Positions 6,007 to 7,765 of a stretch of DNA of 7,765 nt are shown in pieces; position 1 is the first letter of the stretch; the number at the start of each line of letters is the position of its first letter. The DNA is from Acetobacter sp. UBA5411. Its GTDB lineage: Bacteria > Pseudomonadota > Alphaproteobacteria > Acetobacterales > Acetobacteraceae. The notes beneath the pieces were generated by a model. It was not told where the DNA came from and did no database searches. It worked only from the letters and a program-made list of their open reading frames with translations. Made by a program: the position numbers and the translations under genes. The stretch is taken from assembly GCF_002409645.1 (NCBI RefSeq), contig NZ_DHNR01000007.1, forward strand, positions 75,782 to 83,546. Direction: 5' to 3'.

Positions 6007-7203
6007 TCAGTCTGCGGCGTCGACTGGCACAGCTTTCTCTGAAGCCGAAGCGCTGACCACGGTTGTGACGCGCGGCGGCTTTGCCGGCTTCTTGCGGGCA
6101 ACGATTTCTTCCAGCTTTTCCTCGACCTGCTCGGAGTAGTTGTACTGAGCAGGACGCTGGTTCGCCAGCGAGATTTCCGGCGCCATCGGCTTCTCGGTCT
6201 CGGGTCCGAACAGCGCAACCTTGGCGATGTGCCACGGACGCTTCACGGCATCCATCACAGCCGTGGACTCGTAACCGGAGTGAACCATGCAGTCGGCGCA
6301 CTTTTCATAGTTGCCTGTGCCGTAATCATCCCATTTCGTGTCGCTCATCAGCTCGTTGAACGACTTGGCGTAGCCTTCACCCAGCAGGTAGCACGGACGC
6401 TGCCAGCCAAACACATTGCGAAGCGGCTTGCCCCACGGTGTGCAGTGGTAGGTCTCGTTACCAGCAAGGAAGTTCAGGAACAGAGGCGACTGCGTAAACC
6501 GCCACTTGTGGCCCTTGCCGAGACGGAAGATCTCACGGAACAGCTGCTTCGTCTTCTGACGATTCAGGAAGTGCTCCTGATCAGGCGCACGCTCGTACGC
6601 ATAACCCGGCGCAGTCATGATACCGTCAACGCCCATCGCCATCACTTCATCAAAGAAGGCAGCAACACGCTTCGGATCGGCACCGTCGAACAGGGTGCAG
6701 TTGATGGAAACGCGGAAACCGCGCGCCTTGGCTTTCTTGATAGCCGCAACGGCACGCTCATACACGCCTTCCTGACAGACGGACGCGTCATGCATGTCCT
6801 TGTCGCCATCAAGATGCACGTCCCATGAGAAGAACGGGTTCGGCTCGAAATCGTCCATCTTCTTCTCGAGAAGAAGCGCGTTCGTGCAGAGATAGACGTA
6901 TTTCTTGCGGTCGATCAGCGCCCGGACGATCTCCGGCATCTCCTTGTGGAGAAGAGGTTCACCACCAGCGATGGCGATAACCGGCGCACCGGCCTCGGCG
7001 TCTGCATCAAGGCATTCCTGCATCGTAAGACGCTGATTCAGGATCGCCGCCGGATAGTCGATCTTGCCGCAGCCCGCGCAGGCAAGATTGCAGCGGAACA
7101 ACGGCTCCAGCATCAGCACGAGGGGATAACGCTGTTTGCGGGTGATATGCTGTTTGACAACATACGCACCGACCCGGACAGCCTGCATCAAAGGTACCGC
7201 CAT
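6007..7203 (-). CDS. hpnH: Adenosylhopane synthase HpnH (radical SAM)
   Basis: HpnH joins a 5'-deoxyadenosyl group to the C30 hopene diploptene. The product, adenosylhopane, is the first committed intermediate of bacteriohopanepolyols. The protein is 398 residues, close to the family norm. It begins MAVPLMQAVRVGAYV and carries the radical SAM cysteines C38, C42 and C45 in CNLACAGC. The SAM-binding GGEP is at 80-83. HpnH hallmarks include EPLFRCNLACAGCGKIDYPA, HLDG, HDASVCQEG, PGYAYERAPDQEHFL and GWQRPCYLLGEGYAKSF. Further cysteines are C254, C271, C302 and C305. Position 309 is Ser (MVHSGYE), where I recall Cys in many homologues. The last 60 or so residues are a charged, low-complexity tail. 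I chose ATG at 7203 because GAGGAG lies 9 nt before it; a TTG at 7248 would add 15 unconserved residues. It is monocistronic, with a terminator after it, and divergent from a dxs-like gene. Confidence 0.96.
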   Translation of the reverse strand: MAVPLMQAVRVGAYVVKQHITRKQRYPLVLMLEPLFRCNLACAGCGKIDYPAAILNQRLTMQECLDADAEAGAPVIAIAGGEPLLHKEMPEIVRALIDRKKYVYLCTNALLLEKKMDDFEPNPFFSWDVHLDGDKDMHDASVCQEGVYERAVAAIKKAKARGFRVSINCTLFDGADPKRVAAFFDEVMAMGVDGIMTAPGYAYERAPDQEHFLNRQKTKQLFREIFRLGKGHKWRFTQSPLFLNFLAGNETYHCTPWGKPLRNVFGWQRPCYLLGEGYAKSFNELMSDTKWDDYGTGNYEKCADCMVHSGYESTAVMDAVKRPWHIAKVALFGPETEKPMAPEISLANQRPAQYNYSEQVEEKLEEIVARKKPAKPPRVTTVVSASASEKAVPVDAAD

Positions 7204-7212
7204 TACGCTCTG

Positions 7213-7218
7213 CTCCTC
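7213..7218 (-). promoter_or_regulatory. Ribosome-binding site that fixes the hpnH start
   Basis: GAGGAG on the minus strand is 9 nt before the ATG at 7203. It favours this start over the TTG at 7248, whose extra 15 residues are basic and not typical of HpnH. Confidence 0.75.
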
Positions 7219-7220
7219 AG

Positions 7221-7238
7221 GTCGGCGTTTACGCCGAC
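7221..7238. repeat. Short perfect hairpin just upstream of the hpnH ribosome-binding site
   Basis: GTCGGCG (7221-7227) and CGCCGAC (7232-7238) pair perfectly around a 4-nt loop (TTTA). The hairpin would sit in the hpnH 5' leader, 2 nt from the ribosome-binding site, so it could affect translation or mRNA stability. There is no T-tract on the minus side, so it does not look like an attenuator. Confidence 0.4.
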
Positions 7239-7252
7239 GTCCAATCAAGTTG

Positions 7253-7275
7253 CGGACATAATATGGCCATGTCCG
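7253..7275. repeat. Operator-like palindrome in the hpnH leader
   Basis: CGGACAT (7253-7259) and ATGTCCG (7269-7275) form a 7-bp inverted repeat with a 9-nt spacer. The octamer TGCGGACA that starts it at 7251 recurs at 7311-7318. The dyad could bind a dimeric regulator. No known factor is recognised, and chance is possible. Confidence 0.3.
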
Positions 7276-7368
7276 GAAAGAAGAATAGAAACCGTCTCGT
7301 GGCTCAGGCCTGCGGACAGGTCATGGCGCGTGTGTGCATCTACGGCACCACGCATTCGGATTGATGCC

Positions 7369-7396
7369 TATATAATAACCGCCTTGACGCACTCAA
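7369..7396 (-). promoter_or_regulatory. Candidate sigma-70-type promoter for hpnH
   Basis: On the minus strand, TTGAGT (7391-7396) and TATATA (7369-7374) are 16 bp apart, resembling -35 and -10 boxes. The AT-rich patch around 7369-7378 is distinctive in this sequence. A start near 7363 would give an hpnH leader of about 160 nt that includes both dyads at 7221-7275. Prediction from consensus only; the patch also contains TATAAT on the plus strand, but without a convincing -35. Confidence 0.35.
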
Positions 7397-7673
7397 GTGC
7401 AGATTGAACATCTGTTGCAATAACACCACACTAATCGGCCATTCGGAAAACGACCCTTGCAACTCACCCTGAAACACGACCAAGCAGGCCAGACTTTTTT
7501 ATCGATCCGACATTTTGTTTGTCTGCAACCACATGGGTCTCATGAGCCCGAATGCCTGCGTGTCATCAGACACCACCTTTCAACGGTTATGCAAACACCT
7601 TGAAGTTCAGGCGTTTCAACGGCTCACACAGACGAGCCTGTCGGTGATACACAGACGATGGATGTGACCAGTC
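7397..7673. other. Intergenic region upstream of the dxs-like gene, no gene seen
   Basis: Together with 7204-7396 this makes a 470-bp gap between divergent starts. I find no credible coding frame, tRNA or riboswitch. It holds minor repeats: TTTCAACGG at 7578-7586 and again at 7614-7622, and short dyads such as GTGTC/GACAC near 7560-7573 and GGCTC/GAGCC at 7621-7638. No clear plus-strand promoter stands out. Confidence 0.5.
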
Positions 7674-7765
7674 ATGGCCCAGAACACACCTTCTTCCCAG
7701 CCTTCGTCGGGTGACAGCAAGAGTATACCCACGCGTGGGCGCTTTCCGTTGCTGGATCGTGTTTC
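7674..7765 (+). CDS. dxs: N-terminus of a probable 1-deoxy-D-xylulose-5-phosphate synthase (cut by window edge)
   Basis: Only 30 codons are visible, from the ATG at 7674. An in-frame TGA ends at 7667, so the start is well bounded. The first 18 or so residues (MAQNTPSSQPSSGDSKS) are polar and unconserved. They lead into GRFPLLDRV at residues 22-30. The phrase 'PLLDRV', coming after a short variable tail, is what I know from the N-termini of alphaproteobacterial Dxs, where 'xxPADLR' follows. Dxs condenses pyruvate and glyceraldehyde-3-phosphate, with thiamine diphosphate, in the first step of the MEP isoprenoid pathway. Its position next to hpnH fits, since hopanoids consume isoprenoid precursors. 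The ribosome-binding site is weak (GGA about 10 nt upstream). That a gene starts here is likely; the Dxs identity rests on nine residues and context. Confidence 0.55.
   Translation, partial: MAQNTPSSQPSSGDSKSIPTRGRFPLLDRV

Noticed and set aside
6229..6828. 199-codon open frame on the plus strand opposite hpnH
   Set aside because: Antisense shadow; hpnH is conserved along the whole stretch.
7204..7248. 15-residue extension of HpnH from a TTG at 7248
   Set aside because: The added residues are basic and unlike the family; MAVPL is the usual N-terminus and GAGGAG precedes it.
7440..7500. Possible thiamine riboswitch upstream of the dxs-like gene
   Set aside because: The conserved CTGAGA and ACCTGATC-type elements are not present in a proper arrangement.

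Overview
The window reads as chromosomal DNA from an alphaproteobacterium, most likely an acetic acid bacterium (Acetobacteraceae). The reasons are moderately high GC, an aconitase A gene head-to-head with ccmA, and a hopanoid gene of alphaproteobacterial type. This placement is inferred from gene content and protein character, not from a database match. Coding density is high. I see no mobile element, CRISPR array, tRNA or rRNA.

Layout from left to right. (1) Positions 1-323, minus strand: the first 107 codons of an amino-acid-type ABC transporter ATPase that runs off the left edge. Its only canonical start lies inside a perfect 16-bp hairpin at 290-325, which also looks like the end of the acnA transcript. 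(2) Positions 355-3051, minus: acnA, a full-length 898-residue aconitase with all three iron-sulfur cysteines. (3) Positions 3052-3283: a divergent control region with a candidate acnA promoter and several inverted repeats. (4) Positions 3284-4605, plus: ccmA and ccmB, the ATPase and membrane subunit of the cytochrome c maturation ABC complex, coupled by an ATGA overlap. ccmC does not follow. (5) Positions 4616-5905, minus: a CNNM/CBS/CorC-HlyC membrane protein ('hemolysin family'), tail-to-tail with ccmB across 10 bp. (6) Positions 5935-5969: a rho-independent terminator for the next gene. (7) Positions 6007-7203, minus: hpnH, the radical-SAM adenosylhopane synthase. (8) Positions 7204-7673: a 470-bp divergent intergenic region. 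(9) Positions 7674-7765, plus: the first 30 codons of a gene that looks like dxs.

Functional themes. Iron-sulfur and heme metabolism meet at the acnA/ccmAB divergent pair. Isoprenoid and hopanoid synthesis probably meet at the hpnH/dxs-like divergent pair, because Dxs would feed the precursor pathway for the hopanoids that HpnH extends. The CNNM protein is a housekeeping membrane protein, probably for divalent cation export.

No new multi-gene system is evident. The most unusual points are the absence of any ATG, GTG or TTG where ccmA should start, the ABC ATPase start buried in a strong hairpin, and ccmAB separated from ccmC.
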